A stretch of 64,000 nucleotides of DNA, taken from assembly GCF_000485595.1 (NCBI RefSeq), contig NW_014577285.1:110070-174069 (forward strand), read 5' to 3'. This DNA comes from Priapulus caudatus. Lineage: Eukaryota; Priapulida; Priapulimorpha; Priapulimorphida; Priapulidae. The notes below the pieces were generated by a model. It made no database searches. It had not been told where the DNA came from and saw nothing but the letters and a program-made list of their open reading frames with translations. The position numbers and the translations under genes are program-made. This document shows positions 38,990-49,104 of this stretch, piece after piece (positions within the stretch are counted from its first letter, which is position 1; every line of letters starts with the position of its first letter).

Positions 38990-40880
38990 CAACCAACGAC
39001 ATTTTCAATTTATCTCAAACTGCTGCTAAAATATCCCTCAAAGTGTTTTATCGGAACCGGGTAAATTTTTATGCAAACAAGTGCTTGAAGGCACACTTAG
39101 AGCACATGCGGAAACAACAATGTTATTTCAGTTCTCGTTATGGCAATCTCTCCTTCAGTCGTGCTTCGAAAAGCGTGGACTCATTATAACCACCTACAAA
39201 ACGTGATTACTCCACATACCCACTCAACGGCATGGGGCAGTGTGTGTGTACATGTGTGCAATTACCAGAGAGCATAATTAGATGCTATTACTCGGTTCAT
39301 TAAAACACTCGCCGATCTAAAAGCAATTACGTCCTGAACGACTGCCAGAACAATATGTTGGCTAGCCACAGCGGGCATGCTAGTGCATAATATGCACATG
39401 AGATGACTCTCTAGAACGCTGACAGACGCATATGTGCAATTCTGGCTATGCGCTTCCTTGATGTGACGTGAAATGTGTTTCTGTCCATGAAAATATTAGC
39501 GGAGATACAATGTAAACGATAGATAAGTATGAGTAAACACGGCCGGTAATTGATTGAGAAAGAGTGCGCAATGTTTGCCGAGAAGAAGAATTACATGCAC
39601 AGCATGTTTATTAAGTATGAATATTTATTGCTCGCATGTAGAATGCATGTATGTTTAAGAAGCTCTAATGCGAGTCGCCCGGAGACTGGTGGTGCGTCCG
39701 ACTACGACTGCACGCGCAGCCGAATCGATTGTCACTGTATCTGACGTGCGAGCTGAGCACGTATCACGATATTTTGCTTTAGTTAGACACATAGGTTTCA
39801 CGACTTGAAACTTTGTTACTAACCAGTGACTTTAATTTTAGTCGTTGCGTTATACAGTATCTAGATCTTGTTACGTGTCGCCTTGCTTGACATTATGTCT
39901 GTTTATTCCACAGTATTATCCTGCACTATTCGGTGGGTTCCTTTCTTATTCATGTTGCTGCCCTATCAGCTATTAGTTACCTAAACACACTAGCGTCTAC
40001 AATTAGCTGCAAACAACGCCTGATCGAGATGCATCATTCAAAATCCACTCGCTGCTTAAATCGATGAGAATAATTAGATATTAAATAAAATGACAGACGG
40101 ACCCTATTCTCATTACTGTACTATCAGACACATGTGATACGCTTCCAGATAAGATCAGAAACCAGTCTAGCAACAAGCCACTACCACCGCTCATTAAGAA
40201 AGTATTCTGTGGGGAGCTGGTAGGACTCATGTTTAGTCACGGTACATTCACGAATAGTAATCAAACACAAAAACGTGAACGTAATTAAGGAATTAAGGCA
40301 TAGTGTAGAAATTAGCTCAAGTTGCAGGTAATTAATGACAAAATACTAAAATCGGAAAAGTAGCAAAATCTGATATGTACCTCTAGAGCCATAATTCTAA
40401 GAGCCTGACATTATTTATATATTGAAAATGACATCGAGTTGGAGTCTATTTCATATAGAAATTCCTCTTCGTATTTTCTATTTCTATTTCGTATAGAAAT
40501 TCCGAAGAAAATAATAATCACGTACTTGCACATTGACAATTAATACATCTAGTTGCTGTCATAATATATAATTATTCCGGCCGAGCAGGGTTTAGATGCC
40601 GCTAGAATAAGCTATTAAGCAGGCTATCATCTGTCTTCGTATACGCCGTAGTTAGCAACGTAGGCGCGATTATTCCACCGTTAAACGAAAATATAAATTT
40701 TCTCAGTCCGTAAAATCCCATAAAAAAACCATCAATAATGGTGAAAATATTATTCAACTGGTATTTATATGGCGTTTAAATTTTAAATTCGACCATTTTC
40801 ACTTTTAAATTATTAATTTTGGATCGATTATGGTCATATACGTAAATTCGTCTGTGCGTTATAGTATTACGAAATTCTAA
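38990..40880. other. No supported gene
   Basis: AT-rich. A short hydrophobic frame (39895-39984) could resemble a signal-type segment, but I cannot link it by splice sites to the cysteine-rich frame downstream. Confidence 0.4.
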
Positions 40881-41063
40881 TTGATTATAAGCGCCTTTGA
40901 CAAAACGAAGGAGTATCAGTTTACCGCAACGCATGGTTGCCGTTTAGTGTTTCTTCCAGAACAATACCCATGCAATAAACCGTTCTGTAAGCGTGTGGAA
41001 GAAAAAAACGAGGGATGCGTAGGTTTTGTCAAGAGATGTAAACCTAGATGTACAAATAAATAA
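40881..41063 (+). CDS. Cysteine-rich small ORF, possible terminal exon
   Basis: The last ~40 residues carry six cysteines (pattern C-x10-C-x4-C-x9-C-x6-C-x3-C) and many Lys/Arg residues, as in small disulfide-stabilised secreted peptides. The N-terminal part of the frame is not a signal peptide, and its first codon is not ATG, so if real this is probably the last exon of a spliced gene; a candidate acceptor (GAGTATCAG) ends near 40920. The stop codon sits inside AAATAAATAA, so an AATAAA signal overlaps the CDS end. I do not assign a family or activity. Chance is the main alternative. Confidence 0.25.
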   Translation: MIISAFDKTKEYQFTATHGCRLVFLPEQYPCNKPFCKRVEEKNEGCVGFVKRCKPRCTNK

Positions 41064-41401
41064 TGGCGCTCTCCAGCGAACGGTCGTTACAAAATGTGCT
41101 TGAATAGAGGGTGTGGAGCCCACGGCGAGGTATGTAAAGCACGCACATCAGTTGATTAAATCAGTTGCCGTCGTTATAAGCTGATGTGTTTATCCTGTCT
41201 TACATATAAGCTAGATTCCGTACATAGTGTAGGCAAAGAAAACAGAAAAGAGAGCATGGAAAGTCTATTCTGACGACATTTGCTGCATTATGTTTATAAT
41301 GTTTTACTCTTTGAAGTACGAAGATCTTTTTTCGACAAATAATTTTGGAAACCAGCAATAGTCTGTTGCAAATAGTCAATATGTTTCATGCAATCAGCGG
41401 A

Positions 41402-41467
41402 TTATAGCCTAGACATGGCTGTACCGTCAAACTTGACGGATGGCTTGATTATTGGTTTATTGCAGTT
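41402..41467 (-). CDS. Tentative terminal exon (exon 2) of small minus-strand gene
   Basis: In phase 0 this encodes 21 residues beginning Asn-Cys-Asn-Lys-Pro and ending Met-Ser-Arg-Leu before TAA. The candidate acceptor is CTGTTCAAG at 41468-41476, with only a short pyrimidine tract. Joined to 41792-41968 it gives an 80-aa basic protein. The frame is protein-like (Lys/Pro/Val-rich, no low complexity), but it is short and the acceptor is weak. Confidence 0.35.
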   Translation of the reverse strand, partial: NCNKPIIKPSVKFDGTAMSRL

Positions 41468-41791
41468 CTTGAACAGCGATTTAAATATGTTGTTACATTA
41501 GATATACATACTAAATGTCATTATGGTATTGAAAAATAAATAATTAAATAGTTAAATAAAATCAATGTCAAAGTTAAATACTTAGCAATGAAGTGCTAAA
41601 ATGGTTCAATAAATAAACCTGTAGAGTTAATAAACCATAGACTGCTCCTCTGTCATGTTGGCCATCATTAATCAAGTGCACTCTATTCTGTTGAATTGTG
41701 TTGGTCATCGCCAGTCAAATCGTTAAAAAAATTGAATATTCTAAAAATATTTATATTTACTAATTAAACGAATTTCAAGGTTATTACTTGC

Positions 41792-41968
41792 CTGCAATAC
41801 ATACAGCCGATTTCGGGGTCCTAGTCGTTGTTTTGCCTCCTTCACCGTAAAATCGCCGGGTGATCTTAACAACCCAAAATAACGTTGTTTGTCTTCGTTA
41901 TTTAAATCGCCGCTTTTATTGGCTACACATACTTCCCGTTCTTGAGGTTTGGCAAGTCCCTTAGACAT
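41792..41968 (-). CDS. Tentative first coding exon (59 aa) of a small minus-strand gene
   Basis: An ATG with A at -3 starts Met-Ser-Lys-Gly-Leu-Ala-Lys-Pro and runs exactly 59 codons to CAG, followed by GCAAGT. That fits the +1 to +6 consensus of the minor class of GC-AG introns, because the rest of the donor (CAG before, AAGT after) is optimal. Reading on would use the intron. The composition is charged and helix-compatible, with no low-complexity sequence. The frame is open upstream to 42136, but those ~56 residues are less protein-like and the internal ATG has the better context. With 41402-41467 the product would be 80 aa. I recognise no family. Confidence 0.45.
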
Positions 41969-42183
41969 GTTACGTTGTGTATGATAAAAGGAGGAAATTA
42001 ATCTCATCATAAAAACGGCAACAAATGAGCTCGGGTAACATTGCAAATGTGACGCCAGCAAAACCACGTATTCAGCATTGAAACGAATTCTACCGGTTGG
42101 CAACGCTATAATAATAAAATCGTTACTACGTACCATATGGTGGCAATTTGATGCTGCAATACTAGAAGAAGGCAGCTAATTAG

Positions 42184-42188
42184 ATGGC

Positions 42189-42249
<61 letters not shown>

Positions 42250-42250
42250 G
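42184..42250. repeat. (ACAG)n microsatellite
   Basis: About 16 perfect tetranucleotide units, shortly upstream of the tentative minus-strand gene. Confidence 0.97.
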
Positions 42251-42582
42251 CTTTTATCCCCCCAGGTATTATTAAAGATAAGCCGCGAATATGGATAATA
42301 TTGTTATATAGCGTATATATTTGACTTGCATGAAAATCTCACTCACCATTCTGAACTTACGAACAAAGTCTAATCGAGTCCAGTTCCCCATAGCGCGATG
42401 TAAATTTACCCGCAAAACATATTAGGCAACAATTGGTTTACGGAGAGTGCAGCACCAAATTAATAGGATAATTCAATGCTCCCATTTTCGTCTCAGCATG
42501 ACATTAAATTGCGTCATATCAAGGTCATATGCATATTACGTAACAAAACTACATTGTCTTGTATGTTGATATATACGTGTCT

Positions 42583-42644
42583 TCAGGAGCTAATAATGAC
42601 AAATTATCATTATTTCCTAATCATTTGTCATTATTAGCGCCTGA
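42583..42644. repeat. 62-bp near-perfect palindrome
   Basis: Two 22-base arms (left begins TCAGGAGCTAATAATGAC; right ends GTCATTATTAGCGCCTGA) are reverse complements with one mismatch, around an 18-base AT-rich loop. It could be a minimal foldback element or a cruciform-prone site. Confidence 0.85.
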
Positions 42645-42649
42645 TGTCT

Positions 42650-43660
42650 TTAATATTGCTTACGAAACGATAGAGACACGAAAAATATCTTAACGCACAT
42701 CTGAAATATTTATTACTGTTAAAGACGAACGCCCCACCCTAAGCTCACAGTAGTGCTATATGTCCGAATATATAAATGGAAATTATTGATACGTATACTA
42801 TGGTTTTATGGCGACGTAGTAATTATTTCCGCAGACATCTCCAGGTGGCCATAACAGATATTATGACAGGTGGAAAGCAAATTAAGTAATTAAGTAACTA
42901 AGTAATTAGCTGAAGGAATATCGATGATGACCTACATTGTGGCATCATGCGTTTTGTATATCTATTATCACCAAGGAATTATCGTGTTCCGATATCTGCG
43001 CTAGCATATTGTATGCCTTGGCACGACGCGAGAGCTGAGCGGACGTCACCATTGAACCATGATTATCTTATATATGAGACACGCACTAACAAAGGCATGC
43101 TGCATTAGACATGAGGTGTAGTCGTATTCCGTACAATCATTCCAGAGAGCTAGATCGAGTCGACTACTACAAATAACTCGTTCTTGTTGCCGAGTTGTCT
43201 TCGATAATATCTCGAGTGCGCATAGGTAATGCCCAAAATGTGAATAGAGAAGGAAATAACGTTCCATATGTTTCTTGCGCTGCGATTATAGTTAGGGTGT
43301 ATTTCCGTATAAACTACGTTTGGTACGAAGAACGGTTATTGTCAGCCATGCACAAGGTGCATTTCAGATATGACCCCCGCAAGCATTGAACAAGTTCGCG
43401 ACAATTCGAGACATGTCATGGTATACCCATTTTCAATTCAGCTGTCGAAACGACGAGGATAATGGCCGACTGGCATTGAAAACCTTATATGAACGTCTCA
43501 AAAGAAACCACTTTTACTCTAATAATAATACTAATTATTATTATTCGTAGTAGTAGTAGTAATAGTAGTAGTAGTAGTAGTAGTATTGACTGACTGACCA
43601 TCGAACCCGCAGCACGCACGCGAGCCTCCGAGCAGGCGTGTGTGAGCGTGCATGCGTGAG
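42650..43660. other. No supported gene
   Basis: Includes TTA/GTA trinucleotide repeats at 43530-43585. No coding support on either strand. Confidence 0.5.
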
Positions 43661-43676
43661 TGCGCGTGCTAATTAA

Positions 43677-45013
43677 GTGTCTATCTATCTATCTACCGAC
43701 CGACCGACCGACCGACCGACCGACCGACCGACCGACCGACCGACCGACCGATCGACCGACCTATCGACCGATCGACCGACCGACCGACCTACCGACCGAC
43801 AGACCGACCGTCCGACCGACCGACCGATCGACCGACCGACCGACCGACCGACGGATATACAAAGCTGGGAACGGATAATTAACGCGGTTTAATGAAACGT
43901 CTATTCTTCCAAATTATAACTATATCTTGCACACTGATTACCGCAAGCGAGCTATTAAATTACCGGTTTTAATTAAGGTCTCTATTAAGAGATTACGTAA
44001 ACCTGAAACCTGCTTCAAGGCCGCAACGCCGCCTTAAACACTTTATCCACCTTTCTAGTGTCACTACCCTGCGCATCGATACTCTCCGCTTACCCGCCGC
44101 TTACGACGAGGTGAAGGTCGGAGCGCGGGGTGAGGTGTGTGTGGGCCGGACTTCAATCAGCACCTCCTGCCGAGAGTCACGTCGGCGACTTGATGCGAGG
44201 CGCGCGCAGGCGCACTGCGCGTGAATAATGTATGCAATTAATGTATCGACTTTTGGCCGCATATCATCATAAGCGCGGCTGCAAACGAATTCATTGTATT
44301 TCGCGTCGTCCTCCGTCATCGCGGGAGCGCGCGCACACACGCGCGAAGACCCGTCGCTCGCTGCCCTGGCCATTAGGCACGGCTACAGCTCGAGCAGCCG
44401 TCACATCCCCGCCAGCATCGCAGGAGCGAGCAAGCATTGATTGATGAAGGCTGTAGATCTCTGCGTTCCCAGCGCGCGCGCGCGCCGTCAGCGAGCGTTT
44501 AGCCCGCACCTATGAGCCATCACCGACGCAGAGACAACAAGCCTCCATAGAACGCAAGCAACGCGCAGTTCGGGGTTCTTCTTTCAGTGCAGTGCGTGCG
44601 GACGTGCGGTCGACACGCGCATAGAGGACGGCCATGGTTGACATGCTGGCCCCGGGCTGATGCGCGCGAGTCAACGGGGGAGCAACACGTATATGAACAA
44701 AACGTAAGTCGTGCTTCTTGCGTCGTGTTTCGTTTTTATTGGGCATCGCGTGTTTGTTTATGCACTCACCGTGTGCATAGCGCGTGTTAACCCAACCAGG
44801 CTATGTGACTAACGTCAATATACACACGTCTCCTAACTCTAGCAGTCCTCACGTCCCGCAGTCCTAACGTCCCTCACAACGTCTCCTAACCCTAGCCAAG
44901 ACCGTTTCTTGGAGCAAGCGCGTGTAAGACGCTATGTTAGAGGGCAATTTACTTGTTCTAGCACATATACGTGCATACACGAATAAGTCCATCGCGCGCT
45001 AGTAGATATAAAA
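43677..45013. repeat. Dispersed repeat B, copy 2
   Basis: Opens with TCTA repeats and a (GACC)n array (43696-43852), then the same ~1157-base body as 34855-36017 up to CTAGTAGATATA. Here it is not followed by repeat A, which fixes the right boundary of B. Differences from copy 1 are chiefly one-base indels and the missing ~14 bases near 44746. Confidence 0.9.
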
Positions 45014-45114
45014 ATGTAGATCGCAGGAGATGGTATTTGAGGCACTTTTGAGTACATGTACAGCCTTCATTCTGACTACGACAATTCTCTTTTAGTAGAA
45101 CAATTTATTTTTTT

Positions 45115-45185
45115 AATTTTGCTCCAAAATCTAGGGGGCAGCTGCCCCCTTGCCCCCCCCCGTAGGCTACGCCTTGCCATCGAGA
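45115..45185. other. G/C-homopolymer-rich segment resembling a transposon end
   Basis: AGGGGGCAGCTGCCCCCTTG is a near-perfect palindrome, followed by a run of C and GTAGGCTACGCC. GGCGTAGCC-type termini with G-runs occur at the ends of some DNA transposons in animal genomes. I see no mate end, so this is only a suggestion. Confidence 0.3.
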
Positions 45186-45204
45186 TACGACACACGTCAT
45201 GCAG

Positions 45205-45602
45205 CCTCGCATATATATATGAATGCAACTTATTTCACACACCAGCCTCGTCTATATAGACGAAAGTTATTTAACACGCCAGCCTTGCGTATATAGATGC
45301 AGGTTATTTCACACGTCAGCCATGCGAATATAGATGCAGTTTATTTCACACGCCAGTCTTGTGTATATAGATGCAGGTTATTTCACAGACCAGCCTTGCG
45401 TATAGATGCCGGTTATTTCACACGCCAGTCTTGCGTATAGAGGCAGGTTTTTTCACGCGCCACATTTGCGTATATAGATGCATGTTATTTCACACGCCAG
45501 CCTTGCGTATATAGAGGCAGGTTTTTTCACGCGCCACATTTGCGTATATAGATGCATGTTATTTCACACGCCAGCCTCGTGTATAGGTGATTTCACACGC
45601 GT
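45205..45602. repeat. Minisatellite, ~37-bp unit, about ten copies
   Basis: Imperfect units contain CACACGCCAGCCTTGCGTAT followed by ATAGATGCAGGTTATTT. Two adjacent units together recur as a higher-order block (GAGGCAGGTTTTTTCACGCG near 45439 and 45512). Unit length varies by deletion of ATA. Confidence 0.92.
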
Positions 45603-46254
45603 GAGGCCCTCCGCACTTCACGGTGATATTCATGCGTCGGTGATGTAATTTCTGCATTGATGACGCCAACGCAAAAACCCCCTCCCCCTGGGGATCGAGG
45701 GTTCGGAAAATTTAAAACCCCACCATTTTCTAATAGTTTGACCCCAAATCAACCAGATTAAGCCAACAAATCTATTTTAGCACAAAAATCTTACGGGAGC
45801 TATTTTCATGACACGTCATACCCCACTCAATATAGCGCGCATAGATAGGCAGACGCGCTTCGTTTTTGTCCGACGCGGCTTATAACGAGGTGCGCGGGTG
45901 CTTGCGCTAGGATAGCCGATGTTTCGCTAATGAGGCTGACCTTCTACCCGCGGGTGAGCGCTCCAGCAGCTTCCACAGCAGCAGCCACAAATCACATTCG
46001 CAGCGACTTATAGTGCAGCCGGTCGATACGGACACGCGAGGGGGCGCGTACATCAGCAAAAACCATGCAGCGTCTAAAATTCATAATACCGACTCTACCG
46101 ACACAAAACGCAACATTTGGCATGAGAGGAACTAACGCTTGGACACCTGTCTTTTCTACTATATCGATACCCATATTTTACTTTTCATAACAGGAAGCAT
46201 TCTGTAACCGGCTGTAGGGTTCGATAGTTCGTTTTTAGCTCGCCTTGACATCGT

Positions 46255-46930
46255 CAAGATGAGCTATTGCCATGGGGTGTCGTCCGTCCGTACGTCCGTC
46301 CGTCCGTCAACATTTGGCTACGGTCAACGATAACTCAAGAATCGTTTGACCCACATGTTTTAAATTGCATATAGTTGTTACTCATATGGGAGAGGTTTGA
46401 ACGTCCTATTTTGGAGCACGCCAGTCAACCTACATTCGAGCCACGTCCACTTTTTGGCAAAAATGGAAATGGCCACAAATCAGTTCAGGTTCAATGGGTT
46501 TTGCTCATTTCTGGTATGTGAATGAATGAGGACTGGTCCCAAAACATATCACACGGGTTTTTATTTTTATTATTATTATGCAAATTAGGTAGATTTTGGC
46601 AATTTCACTATGCATTTCAGTGTCTGCCTACGGTCAACGATAACTCAAGAACCGTTTGGCCCACATGTTTCAAATTGAACACAGTTGTTACTCCTATGGG
46701 AGAGATTTGAACCTTCTATTTTGGAGCACGCCAGTCGACCTACTTTCGAGCCACGCCCACTTTTTGGCAAAAATGAAAATGGCCATCTAAATTCATTCGA
46801 GTTTGTAAAATTTTGGTATGTGAATGTGTAAGGCTAGCCCCGAAACAGTTGTATGGGAGAGATGACAACGTCCTATTACGTTTATTTTGTCAAACTGGTC
46901 AACAACTCTACAATCATACCGTGTAATATT
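46255..46930. repeat. ~309-bp tandem duplication with (CCGT)n start
   Basis: After a CGTCCGTC run (46286-46310), CTACGGTCAACGATAACTCA recurs at about 46318 and 46627, and the following ~170 bases match (for example GGAGCACGCCAGTC and CCACTTTTTGGCAAAAATG). A shorter third fragment (TATGGGAGAGATGACAACGT) follows near 46852. The frames inside are repeat-derived. Confidence 0.85.
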
Positions 46931-46995
46931 GTGTTTTAGATTCTTCGTTACAGTAATTTAACTGGAATATTTTATTGTTTTTATTTAGTAGGTCT

Positions 46996-47208
46996 CAGGG
47001 GAAAGATAGTGAATATAGAAATAAGTTGTGGATATAGAAATCAGTTAACCCTAACCCTAGCCCTAACCCTAATCCTAACCCTAACCCTAACCCTATCCCT
47101 AATTCTAAAATAAAACAAAATTAGCCAAAAATAATAAATAATAAAATAAATAAGAGACAAAATTAGCCAATCAGAGCCGTCCCCTAGCGGATCACTATCT
47201 CTCCCCTG
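46996..47208. mobile_element. 213-bp MITE-like element carrying telomere-like repeats
   Basis: The left terminus CAGGGGAAAGATAGTGA matches the reverse complement of the right terminus (CAGGGGAGAGATAGTGA) with one mismatch. Inside are about nine CCCTAA-type hexamers (47046-47101) and a duplicated ACAAAATTAGCCAA. No 8-bp target-site duplication is visible, although CAGGGG ends recall hAT-type elements. No ORF. Confidence 0.75.
47046..47101. repeat. Interstitial telomere-type (CCCTAA)n
   Basis: Degenerate CCCTAA repeats (variants CCCTAG, TCCTAA, CCCTAT) spanning 56 bases. The complement is TTAGGG, the common animal telomere repeat. The array is short, degenerate and enclosed in an inverted-repeat element, so it does not mark a chromosome end. 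Confidence 0.92.
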
Positions 47209-47214
47209 TGCAAA

Positions 47215-49026
47215 ATTTGTTTTTATTTGCGCAATATTCGAAAACCCAAATGGCGATCATTTAGGCGTAGCGCCATCTCTCGTCAAGATTTCAGACTTTC
47301 CGATCTGAAACATTTATTTTCGCATCAAAACTTATGCATATATCATTATCAAGAGTTAATACTGAGAGATATGCTATATAATGGGAGTTCTCCCATATAT
47401 ACTCTTGCTTTATATATCCCTCCTCCCTCTACTATCACACCCACGGTGAGCTACAGTGTCATTGACACTTTCATTAGACTTGCCATTCAGATCAGAACAG
47501 GTGCATGATGTCATATAATGTATTCATTATTAATGTCATATCATGTATTATAATTCGAGCTTCAAGAGTTCACGCCGTGTGGGTTATTAGGCTTATATAT
47601 ATATGACTTCCTCTAAAATTCGCTGTCGGTGGTCATTGATTTAATTAGTGTCTCTCTTGCATCCGTGATCAACGTCAGGAATTCTTTGATGATGAGACTT
47701 GACTTTGGCATGTAATCATCTCTATATTGCTATAGTTCGTAGGATGCGTACAGCATGTAGCATATCTGAATAGGCATCGTTTTAAAATGAAAAGAAATTA
47801 ACATGGCACCCGGCTCGTTGATTGGTGGAAACCCCTTTATACACAGTTAACGTGCGTTCCTCATGCGCGTGTAAAACTGCCCGAGAAATAGTGCACAAGA
47901 TTATACAGCACGATTTACGTAATATTCGAGATTCTCTTTATATGAGAAGCGATTTACCGAGCTCTTATGATGCTTGTTTTACATTTAGCTGGCGAATTTT
48001 TAATGCGGTGTCGTAAAAGTAACATATTTTAGATTTTAAAATATATAGTTCATTTTTAAAAGCTTAAATCATTAGGATATAAGCATTACTTATATGAAGA
48101 CTTGAGAAATCGTGCTAAAAAAGACTAAAATCTGATACGCTACAATTTAAATAATGACCGTAGATCAAGCGATAATGAACAGGCGACTGCTGTTCAGCGC
48201 GGCAATCTCTAGACGCGAAATCATGGATTTCGATGGCATTTCTCTGATGCTCTACGACAGGAAGACGCTGCGTGGAAGGGCTGCTTTTCCGTTCGAGTTC
48301 ATTTATCGTCGTTTACCGTCTCGACTCCTGATTCCTTGTTCCATTAATGCCGCGTAAGATGCATGCCTCCTCTACTTGATCAATTTGCCGACCTCTCAAG
48401 GGTTGCCGTAATCGCATCAGCTCTCCCTGAAGCTCGCAGCACATACGTACGGAATGATGCATATTTGATGCGTGTGTGGCGGGGGAAATTTCACGAGGTT
48501 CGCTTGGGTGACCGTTTCGGCTGCGAGCACTTAATTCGCATGCAGATGTAGATGTATACACGTCAGCATCGTAATAGCATTAGAGCAACGCGATAGCGTG
48601 AATATTGTTCCTTGGCCTACGATCCGCCATCAATTCCCACATCGACTGCATTGTGAGCTCGTGAGGCATACACGTTGCTATGCGCCACTGTATGTGAGCG
48701 TGCGACGGATGTGTAAATGCGATATAGTGAACGGTCGCGTGCAGATGTCTATAGACATCAGTATTAGCTGCAACACGAAATCGTTGAAAATTCCAGTACC
48801 GGTCCACTTTCGCATGCAACAAAGCTAACATGTCTTAGATAAAAACAAAGTATTAAAAAATCAATTAGTTTAGTTTCGTTTACGCCTGTTTGGCTTCGTT
48901 GTACGCGTGTTCGATTATGTCCAGCTATTATACACGCGTTTAATGCAAATTGTCCGTACGCGCCATTTTCTATTATTAAAGCTAAATGCATTAATGTGAA
49001 AATTTAATGGCTTGAGGCTAACACTT
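47215..49026. other. Region upstream of the 502-aa gene; no supported coding exon
   Basis: Several short plus-strand frames (47227, 47822, 48154) are open but lack splice pairing or family features. The 5'UTR exon and promoter of the downstream gene should lie here or further left; I could not locate them. Confidence 0.45.
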
Positions 49027-49046
49027 TTGCTTTTTTTTCGTTGCAG
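49027..49046 (+). promoter_or_regulatory. 3' splice acceptor in the 5'UTR of the 502-aa gene
   Basis: An uninterrupted T tract followed by CGTTGCAG is a strong acceptor, 58 bases before the ATG. An in-frame TAG at 49084-49086 shows the exon begins as 5'UTR, so the intron interrupts the leader and not the CDS. Confidence 0.7.
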
Positions 49047-49104
49047 GCATGCAACACACATTGCGGTAAAACTAGAAGCAAGCTAGGGTAGTGAAGTCAG
49101 TGAC

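Noticed and set aside
42000-42136. N-terminal extension of the small minus-strand gene to 42136
   Set aside because: The extra ~56 residues are hydrophobic and irregular, unlike the charged exon that follows, and the ATG at 41968 has the better context.
47046-47101. Telomere or chromosome end
   Set aside because: The CCCTAA run is only 56 bases, degenerate, inside a TIR-bounded element, with ordinary sequence and genes on its right.
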